Shown here: positions 6,628 to 14,689 of the stretch, in pieces
How the letters are laid out: each line of letters opens with the position of its first letter
Position numbering within the stretch: the stretch's first letter is position 1
Assembly: GCF_002356315.1 (NCBI RefSeq)
Contig: NZ_AP018164.1
Span: 3,844,001 to 3,908,000, forward strand
Length of the DNA stretch: 64,000 nucleotides
From: Mycobacterium shigaense
GTDB taxonomy: Bacteria; Actinomycetota; Actinomycetes; Mycobacteriales; Mycobacteriaceae
Direction of reading: 5' to 3'
Notes under the pieces: generated by a model
The model's database searches: none
What the model was told of the DNA's origin: nothing
The model's input: the letters and a program-made list of their open reading frames with translations, nothing else
Program-made: the position numbers and the translations under genes

Positions 6628-8234
6628 ACCGGAATCTCCTGCAGCGCGGCCTGTTTGGCCCAGCGGTAATTCGGCTTGCCGTTGCCGAGGCGCCGCACCT
6701 GATCGACGAACAAGATGACCTTGGGCGCCTTAAAGTGGGCCAGCTCGGCTTTGCACAGTGCGAGCAGCTCGGCTTCCTCGACGCCACCGGCGCCCGGCTG
6801 CAGTGCGACCAACGCGACGACTTCCTGGCCCCATCGGTCACTGGGCCGGCCCACCACCAACGCGTCGGCGACGCCGGGGTGCGTGCGCAACACCTCTTCG
6901 ACCTCTTCGACGAAAACCTTTTCACCGCCGGTGTTCACCACCAGAGAATCGCGCCCGTAGAGGCGCAGGGTGCCGTCTTCGTCGATGCTTGCCCGGTCGC
7001 CGGGGATCACGATCCGCAAGCCGTCGACTTCCGGGAAGGTGATCAGCGTGGCATCGGCATCACCGAAGTAGCCCAACGGGATTCGGCCGCTGCGGGCCAC
7101 CCAGCCGATCTCGGGATCACCGGGTGCCAAGAACCTGCTGCGGTCCTCCGAGACCACCGCTCCGCCCTCGCGGAGCTGGAACGTCTGGCTCTGTGCGCCG
7201 CCCCGGCTGTGCCCGAAGCCCATGTTCCCGGATTCCGACGACCCGTACCCGTCGATGATCGTCACGTGCGGCAGCTTTTCCATCAGCGCGCGCTTGAATT
7301 TGGGATTCGTTGCGGCCCCGCCGGTTCCGATTGCGTTGAGCGACGACAGGTCGTAGCGGCTTCGTTGCAGCTCGGCGGCCAACGGGCCGGCGTAGGCGTC
7401 GCCCACCATGGTCATCATGCCGACTCTTTCGCGCTCGGCGGTCTGCCACACCGAACGCACATCGAGTTTGCCCCGGCCGTCGTAGAGCACCGCCGTGAAT
7501 CCGTTCATGATCGCCGAGAAGGCGGTCCACATGCCGGCGGCATGCATCAGCGGCGAGACCGCGAACCAGGATTGCCCGCCGCCACGTACCTTGGCGTGGA
7601 TCTCGCCGACGCTGGCGTGGTCGGCGCCGACCATCGACGCCACGTACATGTCGCTTTGCCGCCACAACACGCCCTTGGGGCGCCCGGTGGTGCCGCCGGT
7701 GCAAATCATGATCAGGTCGTCGGGTGAACCGGGCGCCGGGTTGCCCGAACCTCCCTGCCCCAGCGCATCATCCAGCGATATCGCGCCCGGCAGCTCTGCG
7801 GCGCCGCTGCCGTCGTCGATCGAGATCAGCAGCTCGGCGCGCAGCACCTCGGTGAACCTCGCGCCGAGCGAGCGGTGATAGATGATGCCCCGGGGCCGCA
7901 CGTAGGAAAGCAGATCGGCGATCTCTCGGGGCGAGTAGCTGTAGTTCACGTTGACCGGCACGGTCCGCGCCTTGAGACAGCCGATCACCGCGTCCGGGTA
8001 CAGGTCGTTGTACATGATCAACGCGACCCGGTCCTGACCGCACTCCCAGCGGTTCAGCGCCTCCCGCTCGCGGTGTGCCCCGAAGCCATTGGCGTTCAAA
8101 AAGTTCGCCAACCGGCTGGTCCGGTCCGCCGACTCGGCGAAGGTGCTGCGGCGGGGTCCGCAGACGGTCATCTCGCGGTCGCCGATGACGTCGGCGATGG
8201 CGTCCAAAACCGACCCGACGGTCCATTCGCTCAC
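6624..8234 (-). CDS. Acyl-CoA synthetase / AMP-binding ligase (FadD type)
   Basis: A 536-residue adenylate-forming enzyme, starting at GTG 8234 (VSEWTVGSVLDAIADVIGD); upstream sequence belongs to the previous gene. It activates a carboxylic acid to acyl-AMP and then acyl-CoA. Motifs: MICTGGTTGRPKGV (P-loop, about residue 190), DGYGSSESGNMGF (A5), YGRDSLVVNTGGEKVFVEEVE (hinge), and GNGKPNYRWAK with the catalytic Lys near the C-terminus. Within the operon it should prime the substrate for the dehydrogenase pair and the enoyl-CoA hydratase. It lies 10 bp after the second amidohydrolase gene. Confidence 0.9.
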   Translation of the reverse strand: MSEWTVGSVLDAIADVIGDREMTVCGPRRSTFAESADRTSRLANFLNANGFGAHREREALNRWECGQDRVALIMYNDLYPDAVIGCLKARTVPVNVNYSYSPREIADLLSYVRPRGIIYHRSLGARFTEVLRAELLISIDDGSGAAELPGAISLDDALGQGGSGNPAPGSPDDLIMICTGGTTGRPKGVLWRQSDMYVASMVGADHASVGEIHAKVRGGGQSWFAVSPLMHAAGMWTAFSAIMNGFTAVLYDGRGKLDVRSVWQTAERERVGMMTMVGDAYAGPLAAELQRSRYDLSSLNAIGTGGAATNPKFKRALMEKLPHVTIIDGYGSSESGNMGFGHSRGGAQSQTFQLREGGAVVSEDRSRFLAPGDPEIGWVARSGRIPLGYFGDADATLITFPEVDGLRIVIPGDRASIDEDGTLRLYGRDSLVVNTGGEKVFVEEVEEVLRTHPGVADALVVGRPSDRWGQEVVALVALQPGAGGVEEAELLALCKAELAHFKAPKVILFVDQVRRLGNGKPNYRWAKQAALQEIPV

Positions 8235-8244
8235 GCGCGGCTGC

Positions 8245-9447
8245 CTACGCCGCCACGGTGGCTTTGACGCCGAGCAGATCCAGCGCGTTGTCGCGCATGA
8301 TCTTTCGGACGTCGGACTCGCTGAACGCCGCGAGTTCCTCGGCGAACGACAGCGGCGACTCGAGGCCTTCGCCGTGCGGCCAGTCGGAGCCGAACAGGAT
8401 CTTGTCGACGCCGATAACCTCGACGAGTTCCGACAGGTCATCCTCGTAGTAGGGGGCGATCCACACGTTGTTGCGCAGCTGCTCCACCGGGTCCTCGGGG
8501 AAATCGCGCGGTTGGGTGTTGGCCGCCTTCTTCAGGCGCTTGATCAGCCGGTGCACGAAGTACGAACCATTTTCGATGCTGACGGCCTTCAGTTTCGGGT
8601 GGCGGGTGAACACGCCATGCACGATCATCGAGGCCATCGTGTCGTGGATCGCGCGGTCGTCGAGCAGGACGTTGTCCAGCGGGTCCTTGGCGCCGAACCC
8701 CTCGAACGTCGACTTGCCGCCCCAAGCCGCCGCGATGTGCAGGTACCCGCTGTCGGACAGGTGAAAGCCCACAGGCACCCCCGCTTCGGCGAGACTGGCC
8801 CAGACCAGGTCGTGGCTGCGATCGCCCAGCGAGCGCGGCTTCACCGCACCCGGGACCGGAGCCGGCCGCACCAAGACCAGCTTGGCGCCGCGGGCCAGCA
8901 CGAAATCCACCTCGGCGAGAGCCTTGGCCGGATCGGCCAGCGAGATGATCGGGGCGGAGATGATCCGGTGGTCCGGGCGGTCGAAGCCCCAGTCCTCGTC
9001 GAGCCACTGATTGAACGCGTGCACCGATGCCATCGTCGCGTCGATGTCGTGCTTGAGCGCCTCCTCGACACCGCACCCGAACGTCGGCAGCATGAACACC
9101 GTCTCGATGTCCTGGGTGTCCAGCACCGCAACGCGGGCATCGCGGTTCTGGTATTCCGGATGCTCGGCCAGCCGCTCGACCTTCATCAGCGACGCCGGGT
9201 CGACGCCCTCGGGAATCTGGCCGCGGAACAACAGGTCCAGGCAGCCCGGCACGATGATCGGGTCGAAGGTGGGATTGGGAACGAAGTGATTGACCCGGCC
9301 CCCGATCACGGCCAGGGTGCGCTTGCCCTGCGTGACCATCTGCACGCCGCGGCTCTTGAACTCCTTGTCCAGGTGGCGGGTGAAGGCGTCCAAGGGTTCG
9401 TAATAGTGGTTGTCGACGTCAATCGCCATGTAGCTCAGGCCATTCAT
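8245..9447 (-). CDS. Amidohydrolase-family protein (second, 400 aa)
   Basis: A 400-residue amidohydrolase_2 protein with a strong ribosome site (GGGAAGGA) before ATG 9447. The N-terminus AIDVDNHYYEP is a divergent form of the D-x-D/H-x-H metal motif. GFHLSDSGYLH (about residue 245), SIENGSYFVHRL (about 305) and ILFGSDWPHGEGLESP (about 355, catalytic Asp) follow family order. It resembles actinobacterial proteins of steroid/aromatic gene clusters in layout. It is the second gene of the operon and quite different in sequence from the 5764-6627 amidohydrolase, so the two probably act on different intermediates. Confidence 0.85.
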   Translation of the reverse strand: MNGLSYMAIDVDNHYYEPLDAFTRHLDKEFKSRGVQMVTQGKRTLAVIGGRVNHFVPNPTFDPIIVPGCLDLLFRGQIPEGVDPASLMKVERLAEHPEYQNRDARVAVLDTQDIETVFMLPTFGCGVEEALKHDIDATMASVHAFNQWLDEDWGFDRPDHRIISAPIISLADPAKALAEVDFVLARGAKLVLVRPAPVPGAVKPRSLGDRSHDLVWASLAEAGVPVGFHLSDSGYLHIAAAWGGKSTFEGFGAKDPLDNVLLDDRAIHDTMASMIVHGVFTRHPKLKAVSIENGSYFVHRLIKRLKKAANTQPRDFPEDPVEQLRNNVWIAPYYEDDLSELVEVIGVDKILFGSDWPHGEGLESPLSFAEELAAFSESDVRKIMRDNALDLLGVKATVAA

Positions 9448-9466
9448 GATGTTCCTTCCCTGGTAA

Positions 9467-10309
9467 CTAAGCGTCTGTCGGGCGCAGCGAGGGAAACTGC
9501 GGGGGCCGCTTCTGAAGAAAGCTGGTGATCCCTTCGATCACGTCGGGTCGTGACATCGCTTCGTGCACCAGGACTTCGGAGAGGTCGTTGGCCTCGGCGA
9601 CCTCGCGGTTGTCGTCGCCGTAGATCTGTCGTTTGATCACCGCCATCGAGGCGGGCGAGCAGTTCGCGGCCATGTCCTCGGCGTATTCGAGTGCGCGTTT
9701 CATCAGGTCGTCGGCCGCCACGACCTCTTTGACCAGGCCCAGCTCGGCGGCCTCCGCCGCGAGGAACGTGCGGCCGCTGAGCAACAGGTCGAGGGCGGCG
9801 GCCATCCCGGTCAGGCGCGGCAGGATCCAGGAGATCCCGAATTCGGCGATCAAGCCGCGGCGGGCGAACACCGCACCGAACTTGGCTCCGGCGGCGGCGA
9901 ACCGGACATCGCACATCAGCGCTTGGGTGAAGCCGATGCCGACGCACGCGCCGTTGATGGCAGCGATGACGGGCTTGCGCAGCGTCGTCACGAAGTGGGG
10001 CGGCCGCTCGCCGACCAATTCCGCCAGGTTCGTCTGCCCCGCCTTCTCCATCGATTCGCCGACCCCGGCCGCCCCGCCCGGCGCGCCCAGGTAGGCGCCG
10101 GCGCAAAAACCCCTGCCCCGACCGGTCAGCACGATCACCCGGATTGCCGGATCCTGTTCGGCGCGGTCGATGGCGGCATAGAAGCCGGCGGCGATGTCCG
10201 GGCCCCAGGCGTTGAGGCGGTCCGGTCGATTGAACGTCAGGATTGCCACTCCGCTGTCCGTGGCCTCGTAGAGCACCGTTGCATCGGAAGCACCGTCGCT
10301 GCTGGACAT
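9467..10309 (-). CDS. Enoyl-CoA hydratase/isomerase (crotonase family)
   Basis: A 280-residue crotonase-fold protein that would hydrate or isomerise an enoyl-CoA. Motifs: VAILTFNRPDRLNAWG (N-terminal CoA site), FCAGAYLGAPGG (oxyanion-hole region), and KPVIAAINGACVGIGF with the second oxyanion Gly. The usual catalytic Glu positions are not clear by eye. ATG 10309 is chosen because GGAGG lies 11 bp upstream; GTG 10321 would leave no space for it. It is the first gene of the operon running down to 3484. A putative TetR operator lies 59 bp upstream. Confidence 0.88.
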   Translation of the reverse strand: MSSSDGASDATVLYEATDSGVAILTFNRPDRLNAWGPDIAAGFYAAIDRAEQDPAIRVIVLTGRGRGFCAGAYLGAPGGAAGVGESMEKAGQTNLAELVGERPPHFVTTLRKPVIAAINGACVGIGFTQALMCDVRFAAAGAKFGAVFARRGLIAEFGISWILPRLTGMAAALDLLLSGRTFLAAEAAELGLVKEVVAADDLMKRALEYAEDMAANCSPASMAVIKRQIYGDDNREVAEANDLSEVLVHEAMSRPDVIEGITSFLQKRPPQFPSLRPTDA

Positions 10310-10367
10310 CTCCCGCGGCACCTCCTCGTGCGTGAACTATCGGATTCGCCGTCGCTTTGCACCCATA

Positions 10368-10387
10368 CTGTATACCTATCGGTAGCG
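10368..10387. promoter_or_regulatory. Putative TetR-family operator (copy A)
   Basis: TACTGTATACCTATCGGTAG, upstream of the six-gene catabolic operon. It contains the dyad TACC-TATC-GGTA and matches, apart from one base inserted and one lost, the complement of the site at 13036-13056 next to the TetR gene. Confidence 0.6.
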
Positions 10388-10493
10388 CATTCCACAACTG
10401 CAGCCGGGGCCCCGCGGACCGCGACTCGACAGTGAATTCCGTGGCTCGCGCGGCGCGGCGGAAGGGCCACGGGCCGAACGGGATTGGCGAGCC

Positions 10494-10766
10494 CTAGCGG
10501 GACACGCGGCCCCCGCGGATGAGCTTGACGATCGCCAGCAGGATGACCGCCCCCAGCAGACACGTCAGGAACGAGAACAGCAGGCCGCCGCCGGCCACGT
10601 CCACACCGAACCCCCGCAGCAGGAACCCGCCGATCAGGCCGCCGATGACGCCGACCACGATGTTGAGCACCAACCCCATCTGGGCGTCGGTGCCCATGAT
10701 CTTGCTGCCGACCCAGCCGGCCAGGCCGCCGATGATGAACCAGCCAATAACGCCAAGAGTGAGCAT
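10494..10766 (-). CDS. GlsB/YeaQ/YmgE-family small membrane protein
   Basis: A 90-residue protein with three hydrophobic spans: IGWFIIGGLAGWVGSKIM, MGLVLNIVVGVIGGLIGGFLLRGFGV and LLFSFLTCLLGAVILLAIVKLI. The Gly-rich pattern is that of the transglycosylase-associated family (GlsB/YeaQ), small stress-linked inner-membrane proteins without known activity. The start could be ATG 10766 or GTG 10775; the ATG matches the family's usual N-terminus. The gene is monocistronic, between the catabolic operon promoter and a divergent small membrane protein. Confidence 0.85.
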   Translation of the reverse strand: MLTLGVIGWFIIGGLAGWVGSKIMGTDAQMGLVLNIVVGVIGGLIGGFLLRGFGVDVAGGGLLFSFLTCLLGAVILLAIVKLIRGGRVSR

Positions 10767-10842
10767 GACTCTCACCGTATGCCCCGCGGACCGTCTTGGT
10801 AAGCGGGGTTTGGAACGCCCGTCGCCGGGTTACCGACACTTG

Positions 10843-11118
10843 GTGAATTCGACGACCACGAAAATCGTGCATCGCCTGCGTCAGGCGCGGGTGGTGATAC
10901 TGCGCGCCCAGCTGGCGGTAACGGGCGCGCAGCTGCTGTTCTGGGTGGCGCTGATCGGCGTTCTCGTCGGCCTCGGGACACGGGTGCTGGGCCGCAGAAG
11001 GCACGCCCGCGCGAACGCCGTGGCGAGCACCACGCCGGTGACCGGCTTTCCCGCATCGACCGACCAGGAGGGAGCCGTTGAGCCCACCGACCTAGGCAAG
11101 GCCGCTCCCAGTCGCTAG
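10843..11118 (+). CDS. Small single-pass membrane protein, unknown
   Basis: Not recognised as a named family. From GTG 10843 it gives 91 residues: a basic N-terminus (KIVHRLRQARVVILRAQ), one membrane segment (LLFWVALIGVLVGLGTRVL, about residues 27-45), then RRRHARANA and a Pro/Thr-rich hydrophilic tail. The charge pattern predicts both ends on or near the cytosolic face or a short anchor. Codon use is as GC3-rich as the neighbours. No strong ribosome site is visible. The frame is open further upstream, so the start is uncertain. Confidence 0.5.
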   Translation: MNSTTTKIVHRLRQARVVILRAQLAVTGAQLLFWVALIGVLVGLGTRVLGRRRHARANAVASTTPVTGFPASTDQEGAVEPTDLGKAAPSR

Positions 11119-11147
11119 CAGAGTCCCTGTGCCGCGGCGACTTTCGG

Positions 11148-12155
11148 CTACACGGCGACCAGGCCCAGACGGCGGTAGGCGCTTTCGATCTGCGCCTTGG
11201 CCTCCGGCGGCAGCTCCGCCTGCGGCGGCCGGGAATGCGGGTAGTCGCCGATCGGAAGACCCAGCAGCGAGGCGGCATATTTGAACGCGCCGCCCCAGTG
11301 GGTGAAGTAGTCCGCCCGTCCCGGATAGCACGTCCACCACGAGCCGATGTCCAGGTCGAACTGGTCCATCCCGGATTCCCGGCCGTAGTCCATCGCCTCG
11401 AGCAGCTTGTCGTTGTACACCAGTTCCCAATACTCCGAGAACAGCCGCCGCCGCGGTGTCTCGAACAGGTAGCCGGCCGTACCCAATTGCGCGGGACAGA
11501 CGATGCCCGCCCGCAACCACCCGGCGCGGTACACGGTCCGGTCGCATTCCCAGACGGCCAGGCCGGGCGCCAACTCGTGCAGCCGCCGGCTCGCCTCGGG
11601 CCGGAAGGCGCCTTCCTTGGTCGCGCACACCGCGGGAACCTCGTCGTAGATGCGCGCGCTCTCGGCGGGGGTCAGGACATAGCCGGAGGACGGGGAATTG
11701 AACATGCCCAGCGCGATATCGGTACGCGCCGCAATGTATTTGAAGAATCGAAGCACACCCTCGCCGCCGTGGGCCTCCATCATCGGCGTTTGGATGTAAG
11801 CGATGTCGGCGCCCACCTGTTGGGCATGCCGGGTCAATTCCAGACAGTCCTTCGCCGACGTCGCCGCAGTGCAAGCCTGCACGACGACGTCCGGGTTCAG
11901 GCCGCGCGCCTCCTCGATCGCCACCTCTAACAGGCGTTTACGCTCGTCGATGGTCAGGGACCAGAATTCGGCGATGCCGCTGGTGCACCACAACATCGGG
12001 TGCCCGAGGTCGCCGACGCAATACCGTACCAGCGCCCGATAGGCGTCCCAGTCGATGTCGTCGCCGTCGGTGCCGCAGAACGGCGTATACAACGAATCCC
12101 CGATCCCGCGCAGCGCACTGCGTGCCCACGCACGCGCCTGGCTAGCCGTCGCCAC
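11148..12155 (-). CDS. DapA-superfamily aldolase (DHDPS/NAL-like)
   Basis: A 335-residue class I aldolase-fold protein with GTG start 12155 and good ribosome site AGAAGGAG. SuperFamily marks: GIGDSLYTPF (N-terminal strand), LWCTSGIAEFWSLTIDERKRLLE (substrate loop and helix), and AVCATKEGAF, whose Lys should form the Schiff base with a keto-acid substrate. The canonical tyrosine loop of DapA is replaced by YIQTPMMEAHGG, so it is unlikely to be lysine-pathway DapA; a pyruvate-forming hydratase-aldolase or lyase of a catabolic pathway fits better. It lies 34 bp after the SDR gene with the same orientation, presumably one transcript under the TetR regulator. Confidence 0.82.
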   Translation of the reverse strand: MATASQARAWARSALRGIGDSLYTPFCGTDGDDIDWDAYRALVRYCVGDLGHPMLWCTSGIAEFWSLTIDERKRLLEVAIEEARGLNPDVVVQACTAATSAKDCLELTRHAQQVGADIAYIQTPMMEAHGGEGVLRFFKYIAARTDIALGMFNSPSSGYVLTPAESARIYDEVPAVCATKEGAFRPEASRRLHELAPGLAVWECDRTVYRAGWLRAGIVCPAQLGTAGYLFETPRRRLFSEYWELVYNDKLLEAMDYGRESGMDQFDLDIGSWWTCYPGRADYFTHWGGAFKYAASLLGLPIGDYPHSRPPQAELPPEAKAQIESAYRRLGLVAV

Positions 12156-12189
12156 TGTTCACTCCTTCTGTCGAACAACAGATTTCACA

Positions 12190-12987
12190 TCAGGTGAAAT
12201 CCGAACCGCCGTCGACGTTGATGTTCGCCCCGGTCATGTACGAGTTGCGCCGCGACGCCAGGAAGGCCGCGACCGGACCGATCTCCTCCGGCAGTCCGGC
12301 GCGGGGCATGTGTGCGGGATGCCCGAAATGCTGGTCGATGGCCTGCATCAACGCATAGGGATCGCCGCCGTCGACGCCGACCGACTGCGCCCAGCTGACC
12401 AGCGACCCGGAAGCGATGCTGCCCGGCGACACGACATTGACCAGGATCTCGTCGGGGGCCAGCAACAGCGACAGGTTCTTCGAGACGCTGGTGAGCATCG
12501 ACTTGGCCGCGGTGTAGGCCGGCAGCATGACGCTCTGCCGTTGTGTCGAATGCGCCGAGAAGCTGACGATCCGCGCCCATTCCGCGTTGCGCAGCAGCGG
12601 AAGTGCCGTACGCACGCAGCGCACCATGCCCAGCACGCCGTCCTCGACGGATTGCAGCCACTGCTCGTCGGTGAGCTGTTCGAAGTTGCCCGCGGCCCCC
12701 GGCCCGACCGTGTTGACGAGGACGTTGAGTTCACCGCCGAATCGCTCCCCGAGTTCGGCGAACGCCTTCGTCACCTGCTGCGCGTCACCGATGTCGACGA
12801 CCAGACCCACCGCATCCGGGCTGCCGCGTTCCGAAAGCTCAGCGACGGCGCTGTCCAGGACGGCCTGTGTGCGGCCGATCACAGCCACCCGGGCGCCGTC
12901 GTCGGCGAGGCAACGGGCCGTGGCCAGACCCATACCGCGACTGCCGCCGACCACGACGGTCGCGGCATTCGTCAACCCGAGATCCAT
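12190..12987 (-). CDS. Short-chain dehydrogenase/reductase
   Basis: A 265-residue classical SDR. The cofactor motif is GGSRGMGLATAR (about residues 14-25), the substrate-binding strand IVSFSAHSTQ contains the catalytic Ser, and YTAAK carries the Tyr and Lys of the active site. The usual NNAG is NTVG here. It oxidises or reduces an alcohol/ketone with NAD(P)H. It is the first gene of a two-gene unit with the DapA-like aldolase; the putative TetR operator lies 49 bp upstream and TAATAC at 13021-13026 (minus strand) could be its -10. Confidence 0.9.
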   Translation of the reverse strand: MDLGLTNAATVVVGGSRGMGLATARCLADDGARVAVIGRTQAVLDSAVAELSERGSPDAVGLVVDIGDAQQVTKAFAELGERFGGELNVLVNTVGPGAAGNFEQLTDEQWLQSVEDGVLGMVRCVRTALPLLRNAEWARIVSFSAHSTQRQSVMLPAYTAAKSMLTSVSKNLSLLLAPDEILVNVVSPGSIASGSLVSWAQSVGVDGGDPYALMQAIDQHFGHPAHMPRAGLPEEIGPVAAFLASRRNSYMTGANINVDGGSDFT

Positions 12988-13035
12988 GGCTTCAGCCCGG
13001 TCATCGTCGTCCGCCCAGCTGTATTACCAAAAACC

Positions 13036-13056
13036 CTACGATAGGTATTACAGTAG
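13036..13056. promoter_or_regulatory. Putative TetR-family operator (copy B)
   Basis: The site runs CTACGATAGG-TATTACAGTAG; its complement shares TACTGTA, TACCTATCG and TAG with copy A at 10368-10387. It contains dyads CCTA-CGA-TAGG and outer CTAC/GTAG. It sits between the SDR gene (49 bp away) and the divergent TetR gene (125 bp away), as expected for an autoregulated operator. Confidence 0.6.
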
Positions 13057-13180
13057 CAGAGGGAAAAGTGCAGGAAAGCCGGGTTGACGGTCACCGCCGA
13101 GCGGCGACACGGGCTAGGTATGTGCAGGTGAGCGCATCGGTGGCCGCTGTACAGGATACATTTCGACGGAGGTGCCGGGA

Positions 13181-13972
13181 GTGGCAAAGCAGGCTAACGC
13201 CGACAGGCGTCAGCGACGCGAACGGGGTTCGATCAATCCCGACGACATCATCAGCGGCGCATTCGAACTCGCGGAGCAGGTGTCGATCGACAACTTGAGC
13301 ATGCCACTGCTCGGCAAACATCTCGGCGTCGGTGTGACGAGCATCTACTGGTACTTCCGCAAAAAGGACGACCTGCTCAACGCGATGACCGACCGCGCCC
13401 TGAGTAAATACGTATTCGCCACCCCGTACGTCGAGGCCAGCGACTGGCGCGAGACGTTGCGCAATCACGCGCGTCTGATGCGTAAAACGTTCATGGGCAA
13501 CCCGATTCTGTGCGACCTGATTCTGATCCGGGCCGCGCTCAGCCCGAAAGCGGCGCGGATGGGCGCCCAGGAAATGGAGAAGGCGGTCTCGAATCTGGTC
13601 GAGGCCGGCCTCTCACCCGAGGACGCCTTCGACACCTACTCCGCGATCTCGGTACATGTCCGGGGATCGGTCGTGCTGCAGCGGCTCTACGAAAAGAACC
13701 AGTCGTCGGACGCCGGGCCCCGCGCCATCGAGGATGCCGTGACCATCGACCCCGAGAGCACTCCGTTGCTGTCGCAGATCACCCGGATCGGTCACCGGAT
13801 CGGGGCGCCGGACGAGACCAATTTCGAGTACGGACTCAACTGTATCCTCGACCACGCCGGCCGACTGATCGACGAAGGGCCGAAGGGCGCCAAGTCGGCG
13901 CCGTCACGGGCGCGCAAGGCGGCCAAGTCACCGGGGCAGCGCGGCAGGCCGAAGGCGGCGGCGGGCCGCTAG
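13181..13972 (+). CDS. TetR-family transcriptional regulator
   Basis: A 263-residue regulator. GTG 13181 is chosen because GGAGG ends 8 bp before it; GTG 13172 would overlap that site. The N-terminal helix-turn-helix is typical: IISGAFELAEQVSIDNLSM then LGVGVTSIYWYFRKKDDLLNAM. The C-terminal domain is ligand binding and ends in a Lys/Arg/Ala-rich tail (SRARKAAKSPGQRGRPKAAAGR) reminiscent of DNA-contacting tails of mycobacterial proteins. It is divergent from the SDR/aldolase pair, with an operator-like site between. A second copy of the site before the enoyl-CoA hydratase operon suggests control of both units, released by a CoA ester or related ligand. Confidence 0.9.
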   Translation: MAKQANADRRQRRERGSINPDDIISGAFELAEQVSIDNLSMPLLGKHLGVGVTSIYWYFRKKDDLLNAMTDRALSKYVFATPYVEASDWRETLRNHARLMRKTFMGNPILCDLILIRAALSPKAARMGAQEMEKAVSNLVEAGLSPEDAFDTYSAISVHVRGSVVLQRLYEKNQSSDAGPRAIEDAVTIDPESTPLLSQITRIGHRIGAPDETNFEYGLNCILDHAGRLIDEGPKGAKSAPSRARKAAKSPGQRGRPKAAAGR

Positions 13973-13990
13973 GCCACGCGAATTCGGTTG

Positions 13991-14261
13991 TCACGCTTCG
14001 GGCTCGGGCACATGGAAGTGTTCGTCGCGCAGCCGGAACGCTTCCTTGGTGCCGTGCTGGGCCCGGGTCTTGACGAAGTTGAACTCGTCGGGCCCGAATT
14101 GCAGGTTGGTGCCGTGGGCGCGCGGTGACGGCGCCGGGATCGCTTGTGTCGGTGAAGATTCCGAGATGTTCTAGCTCGCCCGCCTCGATGACGTCACCGG
14201 TCAACAGCAGGCGGCGGGCCAGCACCGGCCCCAACCGGTGGAAGAACATGTGCAGGCTGGC
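13991..14261 (-). pseudogene. Enoyl-CoA hydratase remnant (frameshifted, 5' truncated)
   Basis: Two out-of-frame fragments of a crotonase C-terminal half remain. The upstream part (14249 down to about 14140) reads FFHRLGPVLARRLLLTGDVIEAGELEHLGIFTD. After a frame change the downstream part reads NLQFGPDEFNFVKTRAQHG and FRLRDEHFHVPEPEA, with stop TGA at 13991-13993. The catalytic N-terminal half is absent and a TAA lies in frame just before the first fragment. It is a decayed gene between the TetR gene and a secreted-protein gene. Confidence 0.7.
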
Positions 14262-14615
14262 TTAAGGGACCCGCGTCCACGGCTCGCAGTTCTGCGACTC
14301 GAAGGCCTTGATCGTCGTGTTGATATTCGCGTACATCGGACCGACGGACATATTCGTCTGAACCACATGGTCCTTGTTCGCATCGGGCGTGCTGTAGGTG
14401 AACCACGCGCACATCGACTCCTGGGTCGGCACGTTGTTGATCCAGACTCCGAACGTCGACGCCGTGCCGGCGGTGTGGTAGAGGCCCGGGGCAATGTCAC
14501 GCCCGACGACGAAGACTCCATTGCCCGGAATCGGGTCGAGCAAATCGGCGTGCGCTGGAGCCGCGAACGCCACGGCTGCAACGACGAGGACCGATCCGCG
14601 AAGTAGTGGGAACAT
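14262..14615 (-). CDS. Small secreted protein, unknown function
   Basis: A 117-residue protein started at ATG 14615, preceded by a purine-rich ribosome site (GAGAGGGAAGAAGAA). It has a classical Sec signal: MFPLLRG, hydrophobic VLVVAAVAFAAP, and AHA cleavage before Asp24. The mature part (DLLDPIPGNGVFVVGRDIAPGLYHT ... ESMCAWFTYS ... ESQNCEPWTRVP) has two Cys that could form a disulfide and a G-x-x-DI-PG-Y-x-T segment seen in many small actinobacterial exported proteins of the lysozyme-like/DUF type without known function. It lies 75 bp downstream of the GntR gene on the same strand. Confidence 0.8.
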   Translation of the reverse strand: MFPLLRGSVLVVAAVAFAAPAHADLLDPIPGNGVFVVGRDIAPGLYHTAGTASTFGVWINNVPTQESMCAWFTYSTPDANKDHVVQTNMSVGPMYANINTTIKAFESQNCEPWTRVP

Positions 14616-14689
14616 TTCTTCTTCCCTCTCCAAACCGTCGCCCACCCTGCTGGCAGCGTATGCGCAGCGTCGTCGCGCGACAACCCGCC

